This document shows, in pieces, positions 48,958-57,493 of a stretch of DNA of 64,000 nucleotides (position 1 is the stretch's first letter; every line of letters begins with the position of its first letter). This DNA is from Clostridiales bacterium SIT11 (GTDB lineage: Bacteria > Bacillota > Clostridia > Tissierellales > Peptoniphilaceae): positions 248,001 through 312,000 of the forward strand of contig CYUK01000003.1 in NCBI GenBank assembly GCA_001299455.1, given 5' to 3'. The notes under the pieces were generated by a model that was not told the DNA's origin, made no database searches, and was given only the letters and a program-made list of their open reading frames with translations. The translations under genes and the position numbers were made by a program.

Positions 48958-48992
48958 AAATCCCTAATTAAGAGCCCCTTAAGGGAGCCTTT
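48958..48992. repeat. Right boundary: inverted repeat copy plus terminator half-arm
   Basis: 48958-48976 reads AAATCCCTAATTAAGAGCC, the inverted partner of 35641-35661. 48983-48992 (GGGAGCCTTT) is the dnaK-side terminator arm that pairs with 35627-35636. The dnaK stop is seven bases further right. Confidence 0.7.
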
Positions 48993-48998
48993 CTTCCT

Positions 48999-50825
48999 TT
49001 ATTCTTGGTCGTCTTCATCCACTACTTCGTAATCTGCATCATCTACATCTTCTGTAGCTTCTGGGCCTGGACCTGCTCCTTGTCCTTGGTCATTTTGCTT
49101 GTAGAGTTCTTCAGAAATTGCATAAAAGGCTTGGGTTAAGGCTTCAGTTTTTTCCTTAATGGCGTCTACATCATCTTTTTCCCTAGCTTCCTTTAAGTCT
49201 GCAATGGCGTCTTCAACCTTTTTCTTGTCATCTTCACCAATCTTGTCGCCTACATCCTTTAGGGCGTTTTCTGCTTGGTAAATCATGGCATCTGCATTGT
49301 TTTTCACTTCAATGGTTTCTTTTTTCTTGCTATCTTCTTCTGCATACATTTCTGCTTCCTTGACCTTTTGGTCAATTTCTTCATCCGTTAAGTTAGAAGA
49401 AGAAGTGATGGTAATGTGTTGTTCTTTACCTGTACCTAAGTCTTTGGCAGATACGTTGACAATGCCGTTGGCGTCAATATCAAAGGTCACTTCAATTTGA
49501 GGAATTCCCCGTCTTGCTGGTGCAATTCCATCTAATTGGAAGCGGCCTAGAGTGACGTTGTCGGAGGCCATTTGCCGTTCACCTTGTAAAACGTGAATGT
49601 CTACAGAAGTTTGGTTGTCTGCAGCTGTTGTAAAGACTTGAGATTTCTTCGTAGGAATAGTGGTATTCCGTTCAATTAACCGAGTGGTGACTCCGCCCAT
49701 GGTTTCAATTCCTAGGGAAAGTGGAGTTACGTCTAGTAGCAAGAGGTCTTTTACATCTCCGGAAAGAACGCCCCCTTGGATAGCAGCTCCTAGAGCAACA
49801 CATTCGTCTGGATTAATGTCTTTTTGTGGATCCTTGTTGGTCAATTTCTTGACAGCTTCTTGAACAGCTGGAATCCGGGTAGACCCACCGACCAAAAGAA
49901 CCTTGTCAATGTCATTGGCAGATAAGCCGGCATCCTTTAAGGCTTCTTTAACTGGTTCTTCAGTCATTTTAACTAAGTCTTTTGTTAGGTCATCAAATTT
50001 TGCCCGAGTTAGGTCCATGTTCAAGTGGAGGGGACCTTCAGCAGTGGCTGTAATAAAGGGCAGGTTAATATTTGTAGACATGGTAGAAGAGAGTTCCTTC
50101 TTAGCCTTTTCAGCGGCTTCCTTTAACCGTTGAAGGCTCATCTTGTCGGCCTTTAAGTCTACGCCATGTTCCTTCTTAAAGGATTCTGCAATAAAGTCAA
50201 TAACCCGGTTGTCAAAGTCATCTCCACCGAGTTTGTTGTTCCCACGAGTTGCATGGACTTCAAAGACTCCGTCAGAGAGTTCTAGGATAGACACGTCAAA
50301 GGTTCCTCCACCAAGGTCAAAGACCATAACGGTTTGGGCGTCTGTATCCTTGTCTTCCCCATAGGCTAGGGCAGCGGCTGTTGGCTCGTTGACAATCCGT
50401 TTTACATTTAAGCCGGCAATTTTTCCAGCGTCTTTTGTAGCTTGTCTTTGAGCATCGGTAAAGTAGGCAGGTACTGTAATAACAGCGTCTGTTACTTTTT
50501 CACCTAGATAGGATTCTGCATCTGATTTTAATTTTTGCAGGATCATGGCAGAAATTTCTTGGGGAGAATATTTCTTTCCGTCAATTTCTACACTGTAGTC
50601 AGATCCCATGTGTCTTTTTATGGAAGACACTGTCCGGTCTGGGTTGGTAATCGCTTGACGCTTTGCCGTTTCCCCTACTAACCGTTCCCCATCCTTTGTA
50701 AAAGCAACAACAGAGGGTGTTGTCCGGTTTCCTTCAATATTTGGAATAATGGTGGAGTCTCCACCTTCCATTACAGCTACAGCTGAGTTTGTTGTTCCTA
50801 AGTCAATACCAATAATTTTACTCAT
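48999..50825 (-). CDS. dnaK: Chaperone protein DnaK (Hsp70)
   Basis: 608-residue Hsp70. ATPase signature [18 protein letters not shown] at the N-terminus, [14 protein letters not shown] and [14 protein letters not shown], then the substrate-binding domain and an acidic C-terminal tail with Gly/Gln-rich [13 protein letters not shown]. Last gene of hrcA-grpE-dnaK. dnaJ would normally follow but lies 13 kb away. Confidence 0.99.
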   Translation of the reverse strand: MSKIIGIDLGTTNSAVAVMEGGDSTIIPNIEGNRTTPSVVAFTKDGERLVGETAKRQAITNPDRTVSSIKRHMGSDYSVEIDGKKYSPQEISAMILQKLKSDAESYLGEKVTDAVITVPAYFTDAQRQATKDAGKIAGLNVKRIVNEPTAAALAYGEDKDTDAQTVMVFDLGGGTFDVSILELSDGVFEVHATRGNNKLGGDDFDNRVIDFIAESFKKEHGVDLKADKMSLQRLKEAAEKAKKELSSTMSTNINLPFITATAEGPLHLNMDLTRAKFDDLTKDLVKMTEEPVKEALKDAGLSANDIDKVLLVGGSTRIPAVQEAVKKLTNKDPQKDINPDECVALGAAIQGGVLSGDVKDLLLLDVTPLSLGIETMGGVTTRLIERNTTIPTKKSQVFTTAADNQTSVDIHVLQGERQMASDNVTLGRFQLDGIAPARRGIPQIEVTFDIDANGIVNVSAKDLGTGKEQHITITSSSNLTDEEIDQKVKEAEMYAEEDSKKKETIEVKNNADAMIYQAENALKDVGDKIGEDDKKKVEDAIADLKEAREKDDVDAIKEKTEALTQAFYAISEELYKQNDQGQGAGPGPEATEDVDDADYEVVDEDDQE

Positions 50826-50839
50826 TCAATCTTCCTCCT

Positions 50840-51391
50840 TTATTGAGACACCTTGACCATGGCTGGTCTTAGCACTTCATCCTTTAACATATATCCTTTT
50901 TGGACCACTTCTAACACAATTCCCTCGTCCACACCGTCTCTTGCTTCGACTAAAACGGCATGGTGGAGGTTGGGGTCAAAAGTTTTTCCTTCGGCTTCCA
51001 TTTCAACAATGTCATTTTTCTTTAAGACATCTACCAACTGGGAATAAATTAACTCCACTCCTTCAGCAAAGGAGGAATCCTCTTCCCTGTGGTCAATGGC
51101 TCGTTCAAAATTATCCACCACTGTTAAAATGTCCAGGGCAATTTTTTTCACTCCTAGCTGGAGGTAGTCCTTTTTCTCTTTTTCTGCCCGTCTTTTATAG
51201 TTGGTAAAATCAGCTGTGAGACGGATAAACTGATCCTTGTAGGGGTCTTCCTTCTCTTCTTCTTTTACCTCTTCCTGGTCTTCTTCCCCTGGGTCTTCCG
51301 GGGCTTCTGGAGTCACTTCCTCCTCCAAGACTTCTTCCTTTAGCTCTTCCTGGTCTTGATTTTTGTCTTCGTCCTTATAATCTTTGATCAC
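50840..51391 (-). CDS. grpE: Nucleotide exchange factor GrpE
   Basis: 183 residues. Long acidic N-terminal region (Glu/Asp-rich to about residue 50), a coiled-coil helix (YKRRAEKEKKDYLQLG) and the C-terminal beta domain (HHAVLVE, VVQKGYMLKDEVLRPAMV). GTG start with AAGGTGG six to eight bases upstream. Releases ADP from DnaK. Confidence 0.96.
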   Translation of the reverse strand: MIKDYKDEDKNQDQEELKEEVLEEEVTPEAPEDPGEEDQEEVKEEEKEDPYKDQFIRLTADFTNYKRRAEKEKKDYLQLGVKKIALDILTVVDNFERAIDHREEDSSFAEGVELIYSQLVDVLKKNDIVEMEAEGKTFDPNLHHAVLVEARDGVDEGIVLEVVQKGYMLKDEVLRPAMVKVSQ

Positions 51392-51406
51392 GCAACCACC
51401 TTCTTA

Positions 51407-52438
51407 CTATCCATCTAGGTTTCTAGATAAATTTTCTGATATGGCATTTACCAGAGAAATAATCCAAGGGTAGTTCATTCGAACAGGTCCAATTACGCCA
51501 ATTTGTCCTTCTCTCCCTACATCCAGGGCATAGCTTGCAGTGACCAGGGAAGAATCTTGTAAGATTTCTTCCTCATTTTCTGAACCTATCTGGACATGGA
51601 TTTTTCCAAGGGAGGTTTCCTTGGGAAAAGCCTCCACAATATTTTCTGGATTTTCCATAAACTTCAGCAATAATCGTGCTTTATTTAAATCTTGGAACTC
51701 GTCAAGATATAAAATACTACCTAGGCCTTCACTATAGACTTCAATACTTTCTACCTTATTCCCCAGGTTGGCCGCCAGGCTAATAATAGTAGATAAGAGG
51801 TCCTTGTACTTGGCCATATCTTCTGAAAACTGGACATGGATACTCTGGAGTTTTGAAAAATCTACGCCACAGAGCATCTTATTTAAAAAGTATTTTAGCT
51901 TTGCCAGCTCTTCCTGGTCCAAGTCCTTGGCCAAGTCTTTTGTAAGTCGAATTTGATTTTTTTCGACAATTCCCTGGTCTCCTACTAAAAGCACTAGGAG
52001 GGTATCCGAACTCAAGGGGAAAATGTCGATTTTTTGGACAATCCGATCCAAGGGCCTAGGGGCTAAAACAAAGGCCGGATACCGGCTGATATTGGCTAAA
52101 ATCTTTGCCGCTTGACTGAATAAATCTTCTGTTGAATAAAAAACCCCCTTAAAGCCATCTGAAATCACAATTTTTTCTTCCCTGGCTATTGGATTCCCCT
52201 GCTTTTTAAATTCCTCAACAAAAAACCGAAAGGCTTTATCGGATGGAATTCGGCCTGCAGAGGTATGGGGTTTGTTTAAATAACCAAGGTCCTCTAAATC
52301 GCTCATTTCATTGCGAATTGTTGCAGAACTCACTCCCAAGTCATATTCCTTAGAGATTTTTCTTGATCCTACAGGAATAGGGATTTCCAAGTAGGAGTGA
52401 ATGATGGCATTTAAAATACGAATTTTTCGCTCATCCAT
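51407..52438 (-). CDS. hrcA: Heat-inducible transcription repressor HrcA
   Basis: 343 residues. N-terminal winged helix with SKEYDLGVSSATIRNEMSDL, then the GAF-like core. It binds the CIRCE operator found just upstream, so it represses its own operon until heat or misfolding titrates its chaperone. ATG at 52438 fits AAAGGG eight bases upstream; an in-frame GTG lies three codons earlier. Confidence 0.97.
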   Translation of the reverse strand: MDERKIRILNAIIHSYLEIPIPVGSRKISKEYDLGVSSATIRNEMSDLEDLGYLNKPHTSAGRIPSDKAFRFFVEEFKKQGNPIAREEKIVISDGFKGVFYSTEDLFSQAAKILANISRYPAFVLAPRPLDRIVQKIDIFPLSSDTLLVLLVGDQGIVEKNQIRLTKDLAKDLDQEELAKLKYFLNKMLCGVDFSKLQSIHVQFSEDMAKYKDLLSTIISLAANLGNKVESIEVYSEGLGSILYLDEFQDLNKARLLLKFMENPENIVEAFPKETSLGKIHVQIGSENEEEILQDSSLVTASYALDVGREGQIGVIGPVRMNYPWIISLVNAISENLSRNLDG

Positions 52439-52456
52439 CGTCTTCACCCTTTCCTA

Positions 52457-52483
52457 TTAGCACTCCCTCAAAATGAGTGCTAA
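52457..52483. promoter_or_regulatory. CIRCE operator (HrcA-binding site)
   Basis: Perfect TTAGCACTC-N9-GAGTGCTAA. It lies between the promoter -10 and the hrcA start, where bound HrcA would block the hrcA-grpE-dnaK operon. Confidence 0.98.
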
Positions 52484-52495
52484 CCTTATGGTCTT

Positions 52496-52524
52496 ATAAT
52501 ACTATGTTCTTAGCACTTTGTCAA
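52496..52524 (-). promoter_or_regulatory. Promoter of the hrcA-grpE-dnaK operon
   Basis: Minus strand TTGACA (52519-52524), exact 17-base spacer, TATTAT (52496-52501). A partial CIRCE half-site, TTAGCACT at 52510-52517, lies within the spacer. Confidence 0.92.
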
Positions 52525-52552
52525 CCCGTCTGCTAAAACAATTTTAAAAAAA

Positions 52553-52580
52553 GAGTCTAACCTCAACTGAGGTCAAACTC
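52553..52580 (-). terminator. Intrinsic terminator of hemW
   Basis: ACCTC/GAGGT and GAGT/ACTC paired stems around an AACT loop, with seven T following on the minus strand. The hemW TGA lies inside. It isolates the heat-shock operon from lepA-hemW. Confidence 0.85.
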
Positions 52581-53705
52581 TGTCCGATAAAAATCTAATT
52601 CTACTTGATTGGCCACGTCCCGGCCATAGGCTGTTAAAACATAGGCTCCGTCCTGGTAGTTCAAGGTTTTGGCTTCCAGGTTTTTCTCCAGGGCCCCTTG
52701 AAAAATTCCTTCAAAGTCCAGGGAAAACCGATCTTCTATCTTAGAAACATTTAGGCCTTCATTTAAGCGGAGGCCCATAATAATATATTCCAAGACCCGG
52801 TCCTTTTTAGAGATTTTTTCTCTTTCTTCTATAGGAAGCTGGCTTTTTCCTAGTTTTTCCAGATAGACTTCCATGTCCCCTGTATTGAAAAACCGGTAGT
52901 CTCCTAGGCTGGAATGGGCAGACAGACCTAGGCCCAGGTAGTTTTTGATTCGCCAGTAGGCCAGATTGTGGATACAGGGCTTACCTTTAGTAAAATTTGA
53001 TAGTTCATATTGCCTGTAGCCTAGAACTTTTAACTGGTCTTCAATCCTGTGCTCCATTTTCCGGTCCAGAGACTCATCCATGGCTCCCCTAGTCCCTTCT
53101 AGGACTTGGTCCCCCAAAAATGTCCCTTCTTCTGGAATAAAACTATAATAGGAAATATGGCTGAGCCCTAAGGTCCCTATCTCTTTTAAGTCTTCCTCCA
53201 GGTTTCCAAGAGTCTGGCCGGGAAAGGAAAACATAAAGTCCCCGTTGATGTTTTTAATTCCTCCCTGGCGGATTTTTTTTAAGGAAGTATAGACATCTTC
53301 TCGACTGTGGATCCGGCCCAAAGAGGCCAGGCTCTCTGGATGGAAGGTTTGAATCCCCATGGAAACCCGGCTAAGGCCCAGGTTTTTTAAGGAAGCAAAA
53401 TCCAAGTCCTTGCCCGACTCAGGGTTGACTTCCATTGTCCATTCCTGGACTTCCCCCAGGTCAAAGGTCTCTTTGATATGAAGAAAGAGGTCTTCCAGGT
53501 CTTCTTGCCCTAGGACACTGGGAGTCCCTCCCCCTAGATAAATAGAGGAAATTTTCACATCCTCCATTTGGTTTTTATAAAGACTTGCTTCTTTTTTTAG
53601 GGCCTCCAGGTAGCTTTTCTTTTTTTCTAAGTTGCTGGATGAATTAAAATCACAGTAAAAGCACTTTTGCCGGCAAAAGGGGATGTGGAGGTAGAGGGCG
53701 GTCAT
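52563..53705 (-). CDS. hemW: Heme chaperone HemW / radical SAM HemN-like protein
   Basis: About 380 residues, starting [20 protein letters not shown] with the CxxxCxxC cluster. The ATG overlaps the lepA stop as ATGA; the 46 additional residues of the longer frame lie inside lepA and are not conserved. Position between lepA and hrcA identifies it as HemW rather than the coproporphyrinogen dehydrogenase HemN. HemW is thought to insert heme; the role in an anaerobe with few hemoproteins is unclear. Confidence 0.93.
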   Translation of the reverse strand: MTALYLHIPFCRQKCFYCDFNSSSNLEKKKSYLEALKKEASLYKNQMEDVKISSIYLGGGTPSVLGQEDLEDLFLHIKETFDLGEVQEWTMEVNPESGKDLDFASLKNLGLSRVSMGIQTFHPESLASLGRIHSREDVYTSLKKIRQGGIKNINGDFMFSFPGQTLGNLEEDLKEIGTLGLSHISYYSFIPEEGTFLGDQVLEGTRGAMDESLDRKMEHRIEDQLKVLGYRQYELSNFTKGKPCIHNLAYWRIKNYLGLGLSAHSSLGDYRFFNTGDMEVYLEKLGKSQLPIEEREKISKKDRVLEYIIMGLRLNEGLNVSKIEDRFSLDFEGIFQGALEKNLEAKTLNYQDGAYVLTAYGRDVANQVELDFYRTEFDLS

Positions 53706-55510
53706 GATTCCTCGTCGTACTTTAAGACAGACAGGAAGGCTTCTTGGGGGATGTCCACATTTCCAATGGACCGCATCCGCTTTTTCCCTTCCTTTTGCTT
53801 TTCCAATAACTTCTTCTTCCGAGAAATATCCCCCCCATAACACTTAGAGAGAACATCCTTCCGAAGGGCCCGAATGGTTTCCCGGGCAATAATTTTGGAC
53901 CCAATGGCCGCTTGGATGGGCACGGCAAATTGGTGCCTTGGAATGGCCTCGGTTAGCCGTTCACAAATCTTCCGTCCCCGTTCATAGGCCTTGTCCCTGT
54001 GGACAATAAGGGAGAAGGCATCCACCATTTGTTGGTTAATGAGAATATCCATCTTAACCAGGTCACTTTCTTGGTAGCCCTTTAAGTCATAGTCAAAGGA
54101 GGCATAGCCCCGGGTCTTGGACTTTAAGGCATCAAAGAAGTCATAAATCACTTCATTTAAGGGAAGGTCGTAGGTGATTTGGGCTCGAGTTTCTTCCAGG
54201 TACTGCATATCAATAAAGGTCCCCCGACGATTTTGGCAAAGTTCCATAATGGCCCCTACATAGTCTGTTGGCGTCATAATTTCTGCTCGGACAATGGGCT
54301 CTTCCATGTAGAGGATTTCTGAAGGGTCTGGCAGGTTGGAAGGATTTTGAATTTCCAGCTTTTCATTGTCTGTCGTCACCACATGGTAGATAACAGACGG
54401 AGTTGTGGTAATTAGATTTAGGTTAAATTCCCTTTCCAACCTTTCCTGGATAATTTCCATGTGAAGGAGGCCTAAAAATCCACAACGGAAGCCAAAGCCC
54501 AGGGCTGCGGAAGTTTCTGCTTCAAAGTCCAGGGCCGCGTCGTTAACCTTTAATTTTTCCAGGGCATCCCGGATTTCTGTATATTCCTCTCCTTCAGCTG
54601 GGTAAATTCCACAGTAGACCATGGGGGAGGCCTTTTTATAGCCCTTGAGGGCCTGGTCTGTCTTCCGGTCTTCTAGGGTTATGGTGTCCCCTACCTGGGC
54701 ATCCCGGACTTCCTTAATAGAAGCTGTAATATAGCCTACATCTCCGGCAGATAATTTATCCAGGGGAATATTTCCATTGGCATTAACTCCTACTTCCACC
54801 ACATCAAAGGCCTTTTTGGAGTTCATCATGTAAATCCGGTCTCCGGCCTTGACAGACCCATCAAAAACTCGAACATAGCAAACAACTCCCCTGTAGGAGT
54901 CGTAGTAGGAATCGAAAATCAGAGCCCGTAGGGGTTTGTGAGTATCTCCCTCTGGTGGGGGAACTTCCTTGACAATCGTCTCTAAAACTTGGTCAATATT
55001 TAACCCGGACTTGGCCGACACCCTAGGGGCGTCTTGGGCAGGCAGGCCAATAATATCCTCAATTTCCTTGGCCACTTCATCTGGCCGGGCACTGGGAAGG
55101 TCCACCTTGTTTAAAATGGGAACAATCTCCAGGTCCTCTTCCAGGGCCAGGTAGACATTGGCTAGAGTTTGGGCTTCCACTCCCTGGCTAGAGTCCACAA
55201 CTAGAAGGGCCCCTTCGCAGGCCGCCATAGACCGGGACACTTCGTAGGAAAAGTCCACATGGCCTGGGGTATCAATTAAATTAAAGGTGTATTCATGCCC
55301 ATCCTTGGCCTGGTAAATCAGGCGGACGGCCTTTAACTTAATGGTAATCCCCCGTTCCCTTTCCAGGTCCATACTATCCAGAACCTGCTGTTCCATTTCC
55401 CTTTGGGTCAGCATTCCCGTCGATTCAATTAACCGGTCTGCCAAAGTAGATTTCCCGTGGTCAATATGGGCAATAATTGAAAAATTTCGTATATATTCTT
55501 GTCTAGACAT
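53702..55510 (-). CDS. lepA: Elongation factor 4 (LepA)
   Basis: 602-residue translational GTPase. G1 [16 protein letters not shown]3 [12 protein letters not shown]4 NKVD, and the LepA-specific C-terminal domain with [20 protein letters not shown]. Ribosome site AGGAG five bases upstream. In lepB-lepA-hemW. Confidence 0.98.
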   Translation of the reverse strand: MSRQEYIRNFSIIAHIDHGKSTLADRLIESTGMLTQREMEQQVLDSMDLERERGITIKLKAVRLIYQAKDGHEYTFNLIDTPGHVDFSYEVSRSMAACEGALLVVDSSQGVEAQTLANVYLALEEDLEIVPILNKVDLPSARPDEVAKEIEDIIGLPAQDAPRVSAKSGLNIDQVLETIVKEVPPPEGDTHKPLRALIFDSYYDSYRGVVCYVRVFDGSVKAGDRIYMMNSKKAFDVVEVGVNANGNIPLDKLSAGDVGYITASIKEVRDAQVGDTITLEDRKTDQALKGYKKASPMVYCGIYPAEGEEYTEIRDALEKLKVNDAALDFEAETSAALGFGFRCGFLGLLHMEIIQERLEREFNLNLITTTPSVIYHVVTTDNEKLEIQNPSNLPDPSEILYMEEPIVRAEIMTPTDYVGAIMELCQNRRGTFIDMQYLEETRAQITYDLPLNEVIYDFFDALKSKTRGYASFDYDLKGYQESDLVKMDILINQQMVDAFSLIVHRDKAYERGRKICERLTEAIPRHQFAVPIQAAIGSKIIARETIRALRKDVLSKCYGGDISRKKKLLEKQKEGKKRMRSIGNVDIPQEAFLSVLKYDEES

Positions 55511-55518
55511 CGTAACTC

Positions 55519-56034
55519 CTATAACTTTCCAAACTTATTAAAGGGGAAGTAGCGATAGACGGCAATTCCTTCAATGGCCTTTTTGGAAACAGGTCCAAAG
55601 GCCCTGGAATCCATACTCTTGCCTGGAAGGCGGTTGTCTCCCATGACAAAATATTCATCTTCCCCTAGGGTCCAAGTATTTTCTAATTCGGCCAAGGTTT
55701 CCCCACCCTTAATGTAAGGTTCTTCTAAAAGTTGGTCATTTAAGTAGACCTGGCCATTTTCAATATGGATTTTATCCCCTGGTCGTCCAATTAACCGCTT
55801 TACATAGTGCTTATTTTCAATAGGGCTTTTTATAATAACAATTTCTCCCGGACGTGCCTCCCGAAAATATAAGGGGTAGACTAGGCAAATCACATGGTCC
55901 CTTTCATGTAAGGTGTCCTCCATACTGGGCCCCTTGACATTGGATGTATTAAAAATAAAATTTCGAATGACTAGGGCCAAGACAATTGCTAGGCCAATGG
56001 TCCATAGCCAAGATTTTAATGATTCCTTTTCCAT
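55519..56034 (-). CDS. lepB: Signal peptidase I
   Basis: 171 residues with one N-terminal membrane helix (about residues 9-28), nucleophile serine in GPSMEDTL, general-base lysine in [13 protein letters not shown], and the [13 protein letters not shown] box. GGAGG six bases upstream fixes the start at MEKESLK. Cleaves Sec/Tat signal peptides outside the membrane. Confidence 0.96.
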   Translation of the reverse strand: MEKESLKSWLWTIGLAIVLALVIRNFIFNTSNVKGPSMEDTLHERDHVICLVYPLYFREARPGEIVIIKSPIENKHYVKRLIGRPGDKIHIENGQVYLNDQLLEEPYIKGGETLAELENTWTLGEDEYFVMGDNRLPGKSMDSRAFGPVSKKAIEGIAVYRYFPFNKFGKL

Positions 56035-56062
56035 TCTTTTCCTCCTCTTCATCTAACTTATT

Positions 56063-56092
56063 ATTTTATCACAGATTGAGAAAAACTGGCAA
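56063..56092 (-). promoter_or_regulatory. Promoter for lepB-lepA-hemW
   Basis: Minus strand TTGCCA (56087-56092), 18-base spacer, TAAAAT (56063-56068). Confidence 0.7.
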
Positions 56093-56117
56093 TATATTCG
56101 AAATAGACTAGTTTATC

Positions 56118-56146
56118 TTGCATTGGTCTTGAAATCATGGTAAAAT
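56118..56146 (+). promoter_or_regulatory. Promoter for rpsT
   Basis: TTGCAT (56118-56123), 17-base spacer, TAAAAT (56141-56146), divergent from the lepB promoter. Confidence 0.75.
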
Positions 56147-56181
56147 ACTAAGAGTTCAATTGTGCTATGGAGGTGAATGAA

Positions 56182-56439
56182 ATGGCAAACATTAAATCAG
56201 CAATTAAAAGAGTAGATATTGCGCGTAAAAATGAAGCACGTAACAAAGCTACCAATTCCGGTGTTAAGACAATTATCCGGAAATTCAACACCGCTATTGA
56301 AAGCGGCAATAAAGATGAAGCCAAAGAAATTTTAAAACTTGCAGATAAAAAATTAAAATTTGCTACAAAAAAAGGTGTTCTTCATAAAAATAAAGCTGCC
56401 CGCATACTTAGCCGTATGTCTAAGTCTTTAGCTAACTAA
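56182..56439 (+). CDS. rpsT: 30S ribosomal protein S20
   Basis: 85 residues beginning MANIKSAIKRVDIARKNEAR, basic and helical. GGAGGTGA five bases upstream selects this ATG over one five codons earlier, which is inside the ribosome site. Monocistronic between divergent lepB and convergent holA. Confidence 0.97.
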   Translation: MANIKSAIKRVDIARKNEARNKATNSGVKTIIRKFNTAIESGNKDEAKEILKLADKKLKFATKKGVLHKNKAARILSRMSKSLAN

Positions 56440-56449
56440 GAGTGGTCTA

Positions 56450-56487
56450 AAATGCCCCTGCCAATATTCCCGGCAGGGGCATTTTTT
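56450..56487. terminator. Shared terminator of rpsT and holA
   Basis: 13-base stem AAATGCCCCTGCC/GGCAGGGGCATTT with a nine-base loop. T runs on the plus side and an A-rich left side let it serve both convergent genes. Confidence 0.9.
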
Positions 56488-56494
56488 GTTGGGC

Positions 56495-57493
56495 TTATCT
56501 TGTCATAAAGGCCAGGAGCCTGGTTTCTAATAAAATTTTCGGGTCCAGGGAGCTGGTCTTCAAATTTTGATCCAGATCAATCAAATCTTCAAGCATGCCC
56601 CTTAATTCTTTCAGGCCATACCGGCCCCTATTTTGGACTAATTTTTTGGCCACAAAGGGGTGGACCTTCATTCTCTCTTTCAAGGCTCCTTCATTGTAGC
56701 CCTGGTCCAAGAGGATTCGGGCCCTGACCATTTGCTCGACCTGGCGGTTGAGCATGGAAATTACTTGGTAAATATCCATCCCCTGGTCATAGAGGGCCTC
56801 CAGAGCCTGGAAGGTCTTCTTGATATTCCGCTCACTAAAGCCGTCGGTAAAGGCAAAAATATTAATTTGCTTCCGGTAGCTTAAAAAATAGTCAATACTT
56901 GCCCGATCCAGGTCCTGGGTCTGGGCCACAGCCAAAAATTTTTCCCATTCCAGCCTTAATTCTAAGAGGCTCACTTCCTTTTTTAAGTAGCCCATGACGT
57001 CAATAAAGTAGGCATAGACCTGGTTGGGCACTTGAATGTCCCCACTCATCCTTTTTAAATAGTCCATAACCTCCCCTTGTTTTAGGGGTTGGCAGTGGAT
57101 ACAGGCCCCGTGTTTTTTAATCCACTTGTAAAATTTCGTCCTCTTGTCCAGGGCCTTTTCCCCTTCACAAAAGACCAGGACTACCCCTTCAGCTAGGTTT
57201 TTTATTCCCTCTAAAAAGTCTGGGGACAGGGGATTATTTTCTATAAACAATCCCACATCCTTGACTTGGATAAACTTGTGCCTGTCCATTAAAGGCAGAG
57301 TCAAAGAGGCATCTATAACACTTTCCTCCTTGGCTTCCCCAGGTAGGGAGAGGACATTAAAGTCCCGGAAGGCTTCTAGGGTCCAGCGTTTAATAAAGGT
57401 CTGGACAATTTCTTCCATTAACAGTTTTTCTTCACCATATAGGAGGACCAAGCCCTTGTCCGCCATTTCCTGTTCGATTTTTAGATAGTTCAA
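56495..57493 (-). CDS. holA: DNA polymerase III delta subunit
   Basis: 332-residue clamp-loader subunit with N-terminal VLLYGEEKLLMEEIVQTF and C-terminal helical collar domain. TTG start, supported by GGAGG eight bases upstream. It overlaps the end of comEC by 62 bases, more than usual, so the last residues of ComEC and first of HolA share DNA. comEC-holA-rpsT is the Bacillus arrangement. Confidence 0.93.
   Translation of the reverse strand: MNYLKIEQEMADKGLVLLYGEEKLLMEEIVQTFIKRWTLEAFRDFNVLSLPGEAKEESVIDASLTLPLMDRHKFIQVKDVGLFIENNPLSPDFLEGIKNLAEGVVLVFCEGEKALDKRTKFYKWIKKHGACIHCQPLKQGEVMDYLKRMSGDIQVPNQVYAYFIDVMGYLKKEVSLLELRLEWEKFLAVAQTQDLDRASIDYFLSYRKQINIFAFTDGFSERNIKKTFQALEALYDQGMDIYQVISMLNRQVEQMVRARILLDQGYNEGALKERMKVHPFVAKKLVQNRGRYGLKELRGMLEDLIDLDQNLKTSSLDPKILLETRLLAFMTR

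Noticed and set aside
48970-48990. Complete intrinsic terminator directly after dnaK
   Set aside because: Only the central CCCTTAAGGG pairs well in place and no T run follows; it makes better sense as one arm of the split hairpin.
53706-53843. 46-residue N-terminal extension of HemW
   Set aside because: It lies wholly in lepA in another frame and the ATGA overlap start gives the standard HemW N-terminus.
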